A DNA stretch of 64,000 nucleotides, from NCBI GenBank assembly GCA_009773455.1, contig WSXU01000004.1, positions 62,001-126,000 on the forward strand, in the 5' to 3' direction. This document shows positions 1 to 9,068 of this stretch, piece by piece (the stretch's first letter is position 1; each line of letters opens with the position of its first letter). Under the pieces are notes generated by a model, which was given only the letters and a program-made list of their open reading frames with translations, was not told the origin of the DNA and searched no databases. Source of the DNA: Bacteroidota bacterium (GTDB lineage Bacteria > Bacteroidota > Bacteroidia > Bacteroidales > Lentimicrobiaceae). The position numbers and the translations under genes are program-made.

Positions 1-1621
1 AAATGGTTTTTGAGGTGAGTTCCCTCTCTTTGCTGATCAGATCCTCGCTGAGCCGGCCGATTTTTTCGTCACTCTGCTGCCTGATTACCCCAGCCTGATG
101 TTTTGCTTCGTTTATACGCCTGAAGACCATCCAAATCAGGGCAATACCCAGCAACAGGCTGATGCCCAGCAACATCAGAATAACATTTTTGGTGCGCAAT
201 GCCTGCTTCTGCAAAAGGCTGTTCTGAATAAGTGCTTCGTTTTCCTTTTTAAGCTCGCTTTTTGCAAAACCTGCTTCAATTTCTTCTATAGTCCGGTATT
301 TTTCAACGGTGTAAATACTGTCCTTTAATGCTGTAGCGCTTTTCAGGTAATGGTAAGCCCTGAGAGAATTCCCGTCTTTTTCATAGCATCCAGCCAGGCA
401 TAAACAGGCATCCAGCCTTCCTTTCAGCGAACCGGTTGCTTCTGCAATCAACAGAGCTTCATCCGCGTTGCTGATTGCTTCATCAACCAGATTCTGACTC
501 AGCAATGAATTTGCCAGTTCTACCAGGGCTTCGCTCTGCTCGGGCAGGGCATCGATGGCAGCATACAGATTCACCGATTTCCTGAAAAATGCCGAAGCGA
601 TGATAAAATCATTTTTTGCCTCATGCAGTTTACCAAACTGCATATTGCAGGAGGCCAGAAAAGATTTATCGCCCGATTTCTCAGCCAGTTTCAGTGCATC
701 TTCAAGATAGAGCAATGCATTTTCATAATCCTTAAGCTCGGTGTATGCCCCTGCAAGATTTTTATAACGGATGATGAGCCTGTATTCATCTTTCGATTTT
801 TCGGCAAGCTTCAGCGATTGCCTGTAATACTCCAGTGCACGGAAAGGATCCCCGTTGTCAATATACAGGTTGCCAATGTTGTTTAAACAATCCGAAATGG
901 CTGTTTCATCGTTCAGTTTCCTGAAAACTTCTACCGCTTTCTGGTATGACTCCATTGCATTTGCAAAATCGCCGGTTTTGCGATACACATTTCCCAGATT
1001 GTTGTAGCAAATGGCTTCTTCATAACTTAATCCCGAACTTCGCGCTTGTTGAAGGGCTTTGTTGTAGAATGCAGCAGCATCCTTGAAATTCCCGCACTGC
1101 TTTTGCACGATTCCCATCCCTGTATAGCACCAGAACTGGCTCAGATTATCCTTTAACTTCTCATACCCTGAAAGTGAAAGGTTGTAAAAATCCATTGCAT
1201 TTTTAAACTGACTCTGCTCCAGGTAAACTTCAGCAATGTTGAAATAACTTTCCGCTTCAAGTGCTGTATCACCCAGATCCCCGGCTTCTTTTAAAGCACG
1301 CCGGTTTAAATCAAGTGCTTTGGAATATTCAATGCGGTTATAATAAACAAGCCCGAGACCAAGCCTGGCCCTGATCAGTTTTCGCATCACAGCATCCTTA
1401 TAGGCTTTGCTTCCACCTTCCCTGAGCCGTTTTTCAGCGGCCCTGATGGCTGTGTTGTAAAGCCGGATGGCAGTATCCGCTTCAGCAGCTTCTGCTTTCA
1501 ACAGGTAGCCTGTGATGAGGGCAGAATCGGCCCTGGCCTTCTGATTTTGCGGCCATGCAACATCATAGGAAAGTACGCACAATAATAAAAGAAACGGGCG
1601 AATTACACTGAGGCGGTTCAT
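1..1621 (-). CDS. TPR-repeat signalling protein, C-terminus cut off
   Basis: The reading frame starts at 1621 and runs off the window edge, so about 540 residues are visible. The N-terminus is a signal peptide (hydrophobic FLLLLCVLS stretch, then WPQNQ). It is followed by about ten tetratricopeptide repeats with typical motifs such as NNLGNVYRKTGDFANAMESY and NNIGNLYIDNGDPFRALEYY, where N/A/Y/G positions recur every 40 residues or so. Near the visible end there is one transmembrane helix (about residues 470-490, VILMLLGISLLLGIALIWMV) and then a charged coiled-coil start. In Bacteroidota this layout normally ends in a histidine kinase or a LuxR-type DNA-binding domain; which one applies here lies outside the window. 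The role is inferred to be an inner-membrane sensor with a periplasmic TPR domain. Confidence 0.85.
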   Translation of the reverse strand, partial: MNRLSVIRPFLLLLCVLSYDVAWPQNQKARADSALITGYLLKAEAAEADTAIRLYNTAIRAAEKRLREGGSKAYKDAVMRKLIRARLGLGLVYYNRIEYSKALDLNRRALKEAGDLGDTALEAESYFNIAEVYLEQSQFKNAMDFYNLSLSGYEKLKDNLSQFWCYTGMGIVQKQCGNFKDAAAFYNKALQQARSSGLSYEEAICYNNLGNVYRKTGDFANAMESYQKAVEVFRKLNDETAISDCLNNIGNLYIDNGDPFRALEYYRQSLKLAEKSKDEYRLIIRYKNLAGAYTELKDYENALLYLEDALKLAEKSGDKSFLASCNMQFGKLHEAKNDFIIASAFFRKSVNLYAAIDALPEQSEALVELANSLLSQNLVDEAISNADEALLIAEATGSLKGRLDACLCLAGCYEKDGNSLRAYHYLKSATALKDSIYTVEKYRTIEEIEAGFAKSELKKENEALIQNSLLQKQALRTKNVILMLLGISLLLGIALIWMVFRRINEAKHQAGVIRQQSDEKIGRLSEDLISKERELTSKTI

Positions 1622-1867
1622 AGGTTTAAGAAATCCGGAATAAAGGTAAAATGTTTTTCCGGGATTCCGGCTATAGGTTCCCGGCAGATTGTCAATCAAC
1701 CGTTAATCGGTTGTTGACGACCACAATCTTCCTGGTATAGGCATCATATCCGTCTGAAATAACCGGCCATAATATCCAGGCGGATGAATAAAAAAATCCG
1801 GCGCAGCCAGGACCAAACCCGGCAAACTAGCTGTTACTGATTCTCTGTAAAAAGCAGAAAGCCAGAA

Positions 1868-2848
1868 TCAATCCTTTATGCACCTGACTGATCGCCCGTA
1901 ACGCTTATCTTCAAGGTATCTCCATGTATCCGGAGCCCCGTAATCCATATAACGGATGACAGCATCGTTGCAGTTCTCTTCGGTAGAGCACCACCAGCCG
2001 CCGCCCCAGTTGATGTAAGTGAAGTTGCCTCCATATTCGCGGTAGCCCCCGGGCAATCCCGAGAATCCGCTTTCGTTGGTGGCATCTGCATTGGGTCCCA
2101 GCCAATGCGTGATACCGGCTTCCTTCAGTTTACTGCCGGCAACTACATCGCCCCCCTGGGTGCCGGATAAAGCAGTCCACTCACCATCGGATGAAACATG
2201 CCAGCCTTCAGGAGCTAGGATCCGGTCATCATTCACGGCAAACCAGTTGTAAAGTCTACCGTAAACAGCCGCATTGGCCGCACTGTGTTCATAATTGCAG
2301 TATGCGCCGGTGGTCAGACCTTCCCAGGCAGCATTGCCGGTAACCAGCTCAACAGGATCACCGTTCCTGTAATGTGTTACATTCAGGTTTTCGACCAGCC
2401 ACACCTGGCTGCCAACGGTTACTGTGTGATACACATTACCATCAATGTCGGTCACCATTTCATCATTCCAGGTTCTGAAAGCCATCTCCTGTCCGTAACC
2501 TGTTCCGGCACTGTTGATGGCATAAGCACGCACGAAATAAGGGGTATTGGTCAGCAAATCAGTTAAGGTGCAGGTATAACTACCGGTTCCTGTACCGTTG
2601 GCAATTTTATCACCTGCAGTGGTAGGATTGTGCGCTGTGCCCCAGCAAATGCCTCTTTCAGTAACTTCAGCCCCGCCATCACCGGTAACGGTTCCGGTGA
2701 AGATCACCGATTGCTCCGTAACATAGGTAACCGGGGAGGTAGTGAGCTCTGGTACTGATTCCTTGTCTTTCGCACAGCCAATCATGGTGATCAGCAATAA
2801 GTAACCCAGGGGGATCAGGTAAATCTTAAGATCAGTTCTTTTTTTCAT
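1868..2848 (-). CDS. lipoprotein with Fibrobacter-type paralogous domain
   Basis: A start at 2848 (MKKRTDLKIY) is preferred over the upstream in-frame ATG at 2917 because it puts a lipoprotein signal at the N-terminus: a hydrophobic stretch ends in the lipobox LITMIGC, with Cys at residue 25. Residues about 32-125 look like a fibronectin-type fold (VIFTGTVTGDGGAEVTERG, then NTPYFVRAYAINSAGTGYG). The C-terminal 200 residues match the Fibrobacter succinogenes major paralogous domain: DIDGNVYHTVTVGSQVWLVENL, YNWFAVND, APEGWHVSSDGEW, FSGLPGGYRE and a final WWCSTE...RSVRCIKD. The protein is expected to be lipid-anchored at the cell surface; the molecular function of this domain is not known. It is transcribed in the same direction as the neighbouring secreted proteins but separated from them by about 200 bp. 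Confidence 0.85.
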   Translation of the reverse strand: MKKRTDLKIYLIPLGYLLLITMIGCAKDKESVPELTTSPVTYVTEQSVIFTGTVTGDGGAEVTERGICWGTAHNPTTAGDKIANGTGTGSYTCTLTDLLTNTPYFVRAYAINSAGTGYGQEMAFRTWNDEMVTDIDGNVYHTVTVGSQVWLVENLNVTHYRNGDPVELVTGNAAWEGLTTGAYCNYEHSAANAAVYGRLYNWFAVNDDRILAPEGWHVSSDGEWTALSGTQGGDVVAGSKLKEAGITHWLGPNADATNESGFSGLPGGYREYGGNFTYINWGGGWWCSTEENCNDAVIRYMDYGAPDTWRYLEDKRYGRSVRCIKD

Positions 2849-3050
2849 GGTTCCATTTTTATTGGTAATTATATAAGTATCATTCCATTGACTCCTGTTA
2901 AACCGGCATATTTTCAATTCTTTACCCTGATGATACCGGCGAAGCCGGAACGTTGCATGGATATGATTATGATACCATCATAAACCCGGCAAACAACATC
3001 ATCCCTGACATGTAACTTTCCGTTGCACAACTGCTAACATTCTGATTAAA

Positions 3051-5648
3051 TCACATAACAACACATTTCTTCGTAAGCCAGTGACTGCCCACCTGTAACC
3101 GGTAATAATACACCCCAGGGCTGAGCGGTGAACCATCAAATTCTTCAGAATATTCACCTTTTGATAAAAACCTGTTCGTGAGGGTTCTGATCTCCTGACC
3201 ATGAATATTGAATACCTTTAATGATGTAATGCCGCTCAGATCGCTTTTCCATTTTATCTGCGTCATCCCGCTGAATGGATTAGGCGCATTCTGGAAAAGC
3301 CGGATCGGTGTTTCATTTTCCGGCACAACCGGATCTTCTGCAGCAAGTATTTTATCATAGAAAGGCTTTATACCCCAGGCTTTCAGAACCCCTGAATGTT
3401 CGGGATTCTTATCCTGAATTTCTATAATCCAGTCTCCTTCCGGATCCAGACCCGTAAAAGCGCTGAATGGCTGATCAGGTTTATGTTCTCCTGAGAACGG
3501 AGGCACGCCTTCAGAAAGTGGCCGGGTAGCTTCATCTGTAAGTCTTAACCACAGGAAATCAGATCCCGTGGTTGCTACCTGATCAACCATTGTTTGAGTT
3601 ACTCCATGATGCGATAGGGTTATTCCGATGTCACTAACCCTGGAGTGGAGAACAGAATCGAGCATAATTTCAAGTCCTGTAAGCTGGTATCCGCCTTTCA
3701 CAATCCATGGGAAATCAACATGAATGGTATCAAGGGTTGTTAAATTATCCTGAATCGGAAGATTGATGCCATGATGCAGGAAAGTTCCGGGTTCATTCCA
3801 GAAACCACCATTGTCTGTCCGTTTGATTATTCCACCTCTACCGGTTACCCAGCCTGTTTTGCGGTCAAGAAACAGGATTGAAGCCAGGTCATGTCCATAA
3901 ATTCCACTGTACTGCTGAAACCAGGTGTAACCCCCATCAATTGTCCGTAATATGGTCCCGGCCTCCCCAACTGCCCATCCATTCATTGCATCAATAAAAA
4001 ATACCGAATACAGATTTGTTGAATAATCATTCCTGATCTCCTGCCAGGTCAATCCCCCATCGTTTGTCAGCATTATTATTCCGTAAACACCGGTTGTCCA
4101 GCCATGCAATTCATCAATAAAAAATACAGACCTGAAATACCAGTTATTGGTACCATGAATCAATGCCCTCTGCCATGTTTCCCCACCATTGACTGTCCAT
4201 AAAATAGTTGAATCCATCCCCACTGCCCACCCTTTTTGAGGATTAATAAAAAAAACATCTACTATCGGGTTTGTAGTAGGATTTGTCTGCAGTATCCAAT
4301 CCTGGCCACCATTGGTTGTATGGGCAATCTGGCCCCACCAGTCATTGCTGACGACCCATCCGGTATTTTCATCGAGGAAAAATACCTTGTTTACAGATTC
4401 CTGAATAGGATTTGATTGCGCGACCCAGGTTTGACCCCCATTGGTTGTGTGCAGGATTACACCCTCATCAAATTGAATTCCACTGCCTCCAACAGCCCAT
4501 CCTTCGTTCTTGTTGATAAAGTCAACACTGTTAAAAAAAGCAGCCTGTGTCCGCTGAATTTCCCAGGTAGTTCCACCATCTGTAGTGTGGAGGATAACAC
4601 CTTCTTTGGTGCCCTCATCATCCATGCTTTCACCTCCGACTACCCAGCCAGTATCTGCACTGATAAAATCGGACTCCATCATCCAGTGATTGGGCTTTTT
4701 GTTCATCACTTCAAACCCGGCATCTACCGGTTCTTCCTTTTTTATGACCTGCCCGAACCAACCCACCGCATACACGGCATCAAACAGCGCCTGAAAGCAA
4801 ACATCCTTCAACTGATAAATCGTTGGTGATTCAATATCTGTCCAGGTTGTCCCTCCATCCCGCGTTTCACTGATGTGTCCCTTATCACCCACAGCATAGG
4901 CTGGCCCACCGATTCCCCTGGTTTCAACCGATCTCATATTGATAAAAGGAGCCTGATTCTCCTGTACCCATGTCACTCCCCCATCGGATGAACGGATGAT
5001 GACCGACTGGTTGCCACAGGCACGGTAGTCGCCGTTCGGGTCAACATCAATGCTGAGCAGGTTTAGGGTTGTGGGTGTTGGGTGCGACTGCCAGGTTACT
5101 CCGTTATCTTTGGTGCTGATAATCAGTCCCTGGTTCCCACATAGCCACACTTCATTGCATTCAATCTGATCAATATCCCAGAAGTTCTGAAACGGGCAAT
5201 AGATATTTTCCCACAATTCACCTTGGTTGTAGCTCTTCAGAACGACATCATGTCCACATATCCACGGGCAATCACCTGTAATGGCTGTAACTGCATAAAG
5301 GTCCTCCTGCGTTCCGCTGTGTTGTTTTGTCCATTTTTCTCCGGCATCATCCGTATAAAATATTATCCCATGATCCCCGACAATCCAGCCGCGGGAGGCA
5401 ACTCCGGCCATGTAGATACAATTCAGGTTTTCTGAGGTCCCCAGATCAACCAGTTCCCAATTAAGCCCGGAGTCATCGGTTCGCATAAGTGTACCAAGGT
5501 CACCGACAGCCCAGCCGACAACTCCGTTCATAACAATGGAATTCAGGTCATTGCCCTGGAGGTAAGGGTTTTGCCAATGCCATCCTTCCTGTGAAAATGA
5601 TGTGTTTCCAAATAAAAACAGAAGCAAAAAAGTGATTGTTTTTTTCAT
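3051..5648 (-). CDS. YCF48-repeat protein with P-domain and T9SS sorting domain
   Basis: This is an 865-residue secreted protein. Residues 1-19 are a signal peptide (MKKTITFLLLFLFGNTSFS). Residues about 22-640 are a run of YCF48/BNR-type propeller repeats, each with a G-W-x-V/T-G turn followed by a ...TxDGGxTW strand, for example GWAVGEAGTILRTIDGGYTW. Residues about 655-770 resemble the proprotein convertase P-domain (GDWIIEIQDKNPEHSGVLKAWG). The last 80 residues are a T9SS type A sorting domain (LFQNAPNPFSGMTQIKW ... GVYYYRLQVG ... LTKKCVVM). The family logic predicts export through T9SS and attachment to, or release from, the outer surface; ligand and role are unknown. The next gene upstream encodes a second YCF48 protein, so the pair probably arose by duplication. 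Confidence 0.88.
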   Translation of the reverse strand: MKKTITFLLLFLFGNTSFSQEGWHWQNPYLQGNDLNSIVMNGVVGWAVGDLGTLMRTDDSGLNWELVDLGTSENLNCIYMAGVASRGWIVGDHGIIFYTDDAGEKWTKQHSGTQEDLYAVTAITGDCPWICGHDVVLKSYNQGELWENIYCPFQNFWDIDQIECNEVWLCGNQGLIISTKDNGVTWQSHPTPTTLNLLSIDVDPNGDYRACGNQSVIIRSSDGGVTWVQENQAPFINMRSVETRGIGGPAYAVGDKGHISETRDGGTTWTDIESPTIYQLKDVCFQALFDAVYAVGWFGQVIKKEEPVDAGFEVMNKKPNHWMMESDFISADTGWVVGGESMDDEGTKEGVILHTTDGGTTWEIQRTQAAFFNSVDFINKNEGWAVGGSGIQFDEGVILHTTNGGQTWVAQSNPIQESVNKVFFLDENTGWVVSNDWWGQIAHTTNGGQDWILQTNPTTNPIVDVFFINPQKGWAVGMDSTILWTVNGGETWQRALIHGTNNWYFRSVFFIDELHGWTTGVYGIIMLTNDGGLTWQEIRNDYSTNLYSVFFIDAMNGWAVGEAGTILRTIDGGYTWFQQYSGIYGHDLASILFLDRKTGWVTGRGGIIKRTDNGGFWNEPGTFLHHGINLPIQDNLTTLDTIHVDFPWIVKGGYQLTGLEIMLDSVLHSRVSDIGITLSHHGVTQTMVDQVATTGSDFLWLRLTDEATRPLSEGVPPFSGEHKPDQPFSAFTGLDPEGDWIIEIQDKNPEHSGVLKAWGIKPFYDKILAAEDPVVPENETPIRLFQNAPNPFSGMTQIKWKSDLSGITSLKVFNIHGQEIRTLTNRFLSKGEYSEEFDGSPLSPGVYYYRLQVGSHWLTKKCVVM

Positions 5649-5709
5649 GGCTCTGTGTTTTAAATGATTCTATGGTTCAACCCCTTCAGCTAAAACTGAA
5701 AACGTCGGA

Positions 5710-7821
5710 TTATCTGATCAAAATCATTTTTTTCGTTTCAGTCCATCCTTTCAGGTGCAGTTGATAAAAATAGATACCAGGGTATAGACCGGAAGCATCA
5801 AAGACAAACTCATGTCTACCTGCAACATAAATTTGATTCACCAGGGTCATTATTCTGATTCCGGACAAATTGATAATGTCAAGCCTTACCGGACCGGCTT
5901 CGTTGTTCTGCCAGCTGATTGTTGTTTTTTTACTGAAAGGATCCGGGTAATTCTGAAACAGTCTGATGATTTGAGGATTGGTCATGACCGGATTCTCACT
6001 GACCGATACAACCCCACCGGTGTTGGTGTGCAGAACAGCACCGCCATAACCAATGGCCGTGGCATTGTTTTCATCCTGCATGGATACGCCATACAGATTA
6101 TCAGTCAGCCCATTGGCCTGGATTGCCCAGGTAGCCCCGCCATCGGTTGTATTGAGAATAACACAGGAAATCGCCGAACCGGCCCACCGGTCGCCGGCAA
6201 TCATGCCGTTGTTGATCCCCGAAAATGACACACTCCGCAAATCCGCAGATATCCCGGCCGACTGTGCGGTCCAGGTTGAACCACCATTGATGGTTCGGAG
6301 AATGGTTCCGTTTTCACCGGTCACCGTCCCGAAATTGGGACCTGTAAACGAAACAGCGAGTAACCTGAATGTTGTGCCACTGCTTTGCGTCACCCAGGTA
6401 GTTCCACCGTTGGTGGTTCGGAGAATGATCCCGTTATCACCTACTACTGTGCCAATATTGGCATCAGAAAAAAACACACCACGCAAAGCAGCTGTCGTTC
6501 CGCTGCTCTGTGGCACCCAGTTTGCACCTCCGCTGGTGGTACGAAGAATGGTGCCGTTGTATCCGACTGCCGTTCCATTGTTGGCATCGGAAAAGGAAAC
6601 ACTTCGCAGTGCGGTTGTAGTTCCGCCTGATTGCAAAGCCCACGAAGTTCCGCCGTTTGTTGTTCTGAGGATGGTTCCGTTATAACCTACCGCTGTTCCT
6701 TTGTTATAATCTGTAAAGGAAACACTGAACAGATCATAAACGGTTCCGCTTTGCTGTTCTGTCCAGGTGGTGCCGCCGTTAATTGTTCTGAAAATTGCCC
6801 CGTTTACACCAACTGCTGTTCCATAATTCGAATCGATAAAAAAGAGCCCCATCAGCGTCTTAATAAATCCACTGTTCTGAGCTGTCCAGGTTGCCCCGCC
6901 ATCGGTTGTCCGGAGGATTGTTCCATGATCTCCGACGGCAATTCCGCTCAGGGCATCGGAAAAACTAACTCCGTTAAGTCCGGTGGTTGTGCCTGTTGAC
7001 TGAGAGTTCCAGGTTTCACCACCATCAACAGTTCTGTATATATAGCCACCCATGCCCACCGCGGTTCCATTCCATGCATCGGTAAAACAAACGTCTTCCA
7101 GCCTGGTACCTTCTCCGTTGAACTTTGTCCAGGTGAGGCCCCCGTTTTTTGTCATCAGAATTGTAAAATTTAAGCCCACAGCAGTTCCGTTGTCCTGATC
7201 GGTAAAGGATACACCCAGCAGGCTGTTGGTGGTACCGCTGCTTTGTGTTGTCCAGGTCTGGCCGCCATCAAGTGTGCGGCGAATGGTGCCGTTGTTGCCG
7301 ACAATTGTTCCGGTATTGTTATCTGTAAACGAAACATCATAAAGGTCGTTTGAAGTACTGCCTGACTGCTGTACCCAGGTTGCACCACCATTGGTAGTAT
7401 GCAGAATGGTACCGGCATTACCTGCTATGGTGCCGTTGTCAGCATCGGTAAAGGAGACTCCCGACAGATCAGCCTCGGTTCCGCTGCTCTGAACAGTCCA
7501 GCTTAAGCCTCCATCGTTGGTACGGATAATCAATCCTTCGATGCCGACAGCTGTTCCGTGGTCAGCATCTGAAAAGGAAACGCTTCTGAGTATTGCATTA
7601 ACCCCGCTGTACTGATGCTGCCAGGTTATTCCACCATCACTGGTTTTCAGGATGGTTCCGAAGGCACCTACTGCCCAGCCGGTTGTGGGTGAAACAAAAT
7701 CTACATTATAGAGTACATTGCCCTGCGGCAGCGGATTTTGCCAGAACCAACCAGATGGCTGAGCGATAACACCATTGAGAATCCAGAGATAGCAGAGAAA
7801 GATCAGGTAAAGTTTCTTCAT
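5710..7821 (-). CDS. YCF48-repeat T9SS cargo protein
   Basis: This 703-residue protein has a signal peptide (MKKLYLIFLCYLWILNGVIAQ) followed by about 13 highly regular repeats of roughly 43 residues. Each repeat has the pattern VSFTDxxNGTxVGxxGTILRTTNGGxTW, as expected for a YCF48/BNR-type beta-propeller. The last 85 residues form a T9SS type A sorting domain (LFQNYPDPFSKKTTISW ... YPGIYFYQLHLKGWTETKKMILIR). Compared with its downstream neighbour at 3051-5648, the repeats are more uniform and there is no P-domain. The start codon at 7821 places the signal peptide at the N-terminus. The 61-bp gap to the neighbour and the shared layout suggest tandem duplication followed by divergence. The function is unknown; a surface-exposed binding role is an inference. 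Confidence 0.88.
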   Translation of the reverse strand: MKKLYLIFLCYLWILNGVIAQPSGWFWQNPLPQGNVLYNVDFVSPTTGWAVGAFGTILKTSDGGITWQHQYSGVNAILRSVSFSDADHGTAVGIEGLIIRTNDGGLSWTVQSSGTEADLSGVSFTDADNGTIAGNAGTILHTTNGGATWVQQSGSTSNDLYDVSFTDNNTGTIVGNNGTIRRTLDGGQTWTTQSSGTTNSLLGVSFTDQDNGTAVGLNFTILMTKNGGLTWTKFNGEGTRLEDVCFTDAWNGTAVGMGGYIYRTVDGGETWNSQSTGTTTGLNGVSFSDALSGIAVGDHGTILRTTDGGATWTAQNSGFIKTLMGLFFIDSNYGTAVGVNGAIFRTINGGTTWTEQQSGTVYDLFSVSFTDYNKGTAVGYNGTILRTTNGGTSWALQSGGTTTALRSVSFSDANNGTAVGYNGTILRTTSGGANWVPQSSGTTAALRGVFFSDANIGTVVGDNGIILRTTNGGTTWVTQSSGTTFRLLAVSFTGPNFGTVTGENGTILRTINGGSTWTAQSAGISADLRSVSFSGINNGMIAGDRWAGSAISCVILNTTDGGATWAIQANGLTDNLYGVSMQDENNATAIGYGGAVLHTNTGGVVSVSENPVMTNPQIIRLFQNYPDPFSKKTTISWQNNEAGPVRLDIINLSGIRIMTLVNQIYVAGRHEFVFDASGLYPGIYFYQLHLKGWTETKKMILIR

Positions 7822-8142
7822 GTTCTTTTGTTTTTAACCAATCAGGTATATGGAGTATTCCGGGTCATAAGAAATATGCATTTTTTCTTAGTGTTTCTGC
7901 ATGATCTCTATGTCTTAGTGGTTTTTCTTATCGCAGTCCGCTTTTTTACCACTCAGGCACTAAGAACACTCAGGATCACTAAGGATTCTATTAATTTTTT
8001 CTCAGTGTTTCTCAGTGATCTCAGTGTCTCAGTGGTTTTTTTGTTGCGTCCGTTTTTATTACCACTCAGGCACTAAGAGCACACAGGTTCACTTAGGATT
8101 CTATTAAATTTATTCTTAGTGTTTCTCAGTGATCTTAGTGTC

Positions 8143-8181
8143 CCCGCCTGCCCACCTCCGGCGGGTAAACCGGCGGGCAGG
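8143..8181. repeat. 39-bp GC-rich palindrome inserted into hairpin unit 3
   Basis: Aligning hairpin unit 3 to the other six units shows 39 extra bases between GTGTC and TCAGTGG. The insert is GC-rich and palindromic: CCTGCCCACC at one end pairs with GGCGGGCAGG at the other with one mismatch. Apart from it, unit 3 is the same length as its neighbours (136 minus 39 gives 97). Similar GC-rich palindromes lie at 35619-35638 and perhaps near 42537, so this appears to be a member of a small dispersed repeat family that landed inside the larger repeat. Direct evidence of mobility, such as a target duplication, is not clear. Confidence 0.75.
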
Positions 8182-8245
8182 TCAGTGGTTCTTCTTATCG
8201 CAGTCCGTTTTTTTACCACTCAGGCACGAAGAGCACGCAAGGTCA

Positions 8246-8656
8246 CTAAGATCTTGGCAACCTGGAAAATTCCTCTGTCACCAGTGGAACCACTTGATCA
8301 GTAATATTTTCACAATGAAAATTTATTAACAATCCTTTTGGTTTTCCGGCAAGTTTCAGATAAGACAAAAGTTGTGCTTTGAACAATGGGATCATAAGAT
8401 CAACAGCTTTTAGCTCAATAATAATCAGATCATTCACGAGTAGATCAAGTTTGAGAATACCACCAAAATCCTTGTTTTTATATTTTACAGGAACATACAG
8501 CTGCGTTTGAACATCCAATCCTGCATCTTCCAATTCTGCAACAAGACAAGGCTGATAAACAGATTCCAATAATCCGGGGCCAAGATTCTTATGAACCTCA
8601 ATCGCACAGCCTACAACTCTATAAGCAATATCATTAATATATTTTTGGGTAACCAT
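8246..8656 (-). CDS. GxxExxY family PD-(D/E)xK nuclease-like protein
   Basis: The protein is 136 residues from the ATG at 8656; an upstream in-frame ATG at 8725 would add 23 residues that are only translated repeat sequence, so it is rejected. The family-naming motif is intact at G28-x-x-E31-x-x-Y34 (GPGLLESVY), and the PD-(D/E)xK-like core is visible as D71 followed by E81-x-K83 (LDLLVNDLIIIELKA). These are the residues expected for a metal-dependent nuclease fold, but the biochemical activity of the family is not established as far as I know. The gene lies exactly in the linker position of a hairpin array: its start is 4 bases from unit 4 and its stop codon lies inside the right arm of unit 3. 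This suggests gene and repeats are linked in function or movement (inference). Confidence 0.88.
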   Translation of the reverse strand: MVTQKYINDIAYRVVGCAIEVHKNLGPGLLESVYQPCLVAELEDAGLDVQTQLYVPVKYKNKDFGGILKLDLLVNDLIIIELKAVDLMIPLFKAQLLSYLKLAGKPKGLLINFHCENITDQVVPLVTEEFSRLPRS

Positions 8657-9068
8657 TTCTTTAGTGTTTCTCATTGATCTTAGTGTCTCAGTGCTTCTTC
8701 TTGTCGCAGTCCGTTTTTTTACCACTCAGGCACTTAGAGCACGCAAAGTCACTAAGGATTATTTTTATTTTTTTCTTAGTGTTTCTGCGTGATCTCAATG
8801 TCTCAGTGGTTTTTCTTTTCGCAGTCCGTTTTTTTACCACTCAGGCACTAAGAGCACGCAGGTTCACTAAGGATTCTATTAAATTCATTCTTAGTGTTTC
8901 TCAGTGATCTTAGTGTCTTAGTGGTTTTTCTTATCGCCGTCCGTTTTTTTACCACTCAGGCAGTAAGAGCACGCAGGGTCACTAAGGATTATTTTTATTT
9001 TTTTCTTAGTGTTTCTGCGTGATCTCGGTGTCTCAGTGGTTTTTCTTATCGCCGTCCGTTTTTAAATA

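Larger units (their letters stand above)
7887..9063. repeat. array of seven 97-nt hairpin repeats around a nuclease-like gene
   Basis: Seven copies of one palindromic unit start at about 7887, 8001, 8115, 8660, 8775, 8890 and 9005. Each intact unit is about 96-97 nt. A left arm begins CTTAGTG and ends CTCAGTGGT; a 25-nt T-rich loop contains GTCCG; and a right arm runs from ACCACTCAGGCACTAAG to TTCACTAAG. The arms are about 36 nt and imperfectly complementary. AT-rich linkers of 17-18 nt give a spacing of 114-115 nt. From unit 4 on, linkers and left arms alternate between two versions (units 4 and 6 against 5 and 7), a 230-nt higher-order repeat. Unit 3 carries a 39-nt insertion, and unit 7 stops after its loop, just before the stop codon of the next gene. 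The space between units 3 and 4 holds the GxxExxY gene. Confidence 0.92.

Noticed and set aside
6053-6999. Long plus-strand open frames opposite the YCF48 repeat gene
   Set aside because: They mirror the repeat periodicity of the minus-strand gene; the minus-strand product has signal peptide, domain repeats and sorting domain.
7861-8304. Open frames that read through the hairpin repeats on the plus strand, rich in F, L, V and R
   Set aside because: They are translations of the repeat itself, change frame from unit to unit and have no ribosome site or family resemblance.
7887-9063. CRISPR array
   Set aside because: Spacing is regular, but the linkers are 17-18 nt, AT-rich and nearly identical, the repeat unit is 97 nt, and no cas genes are present.
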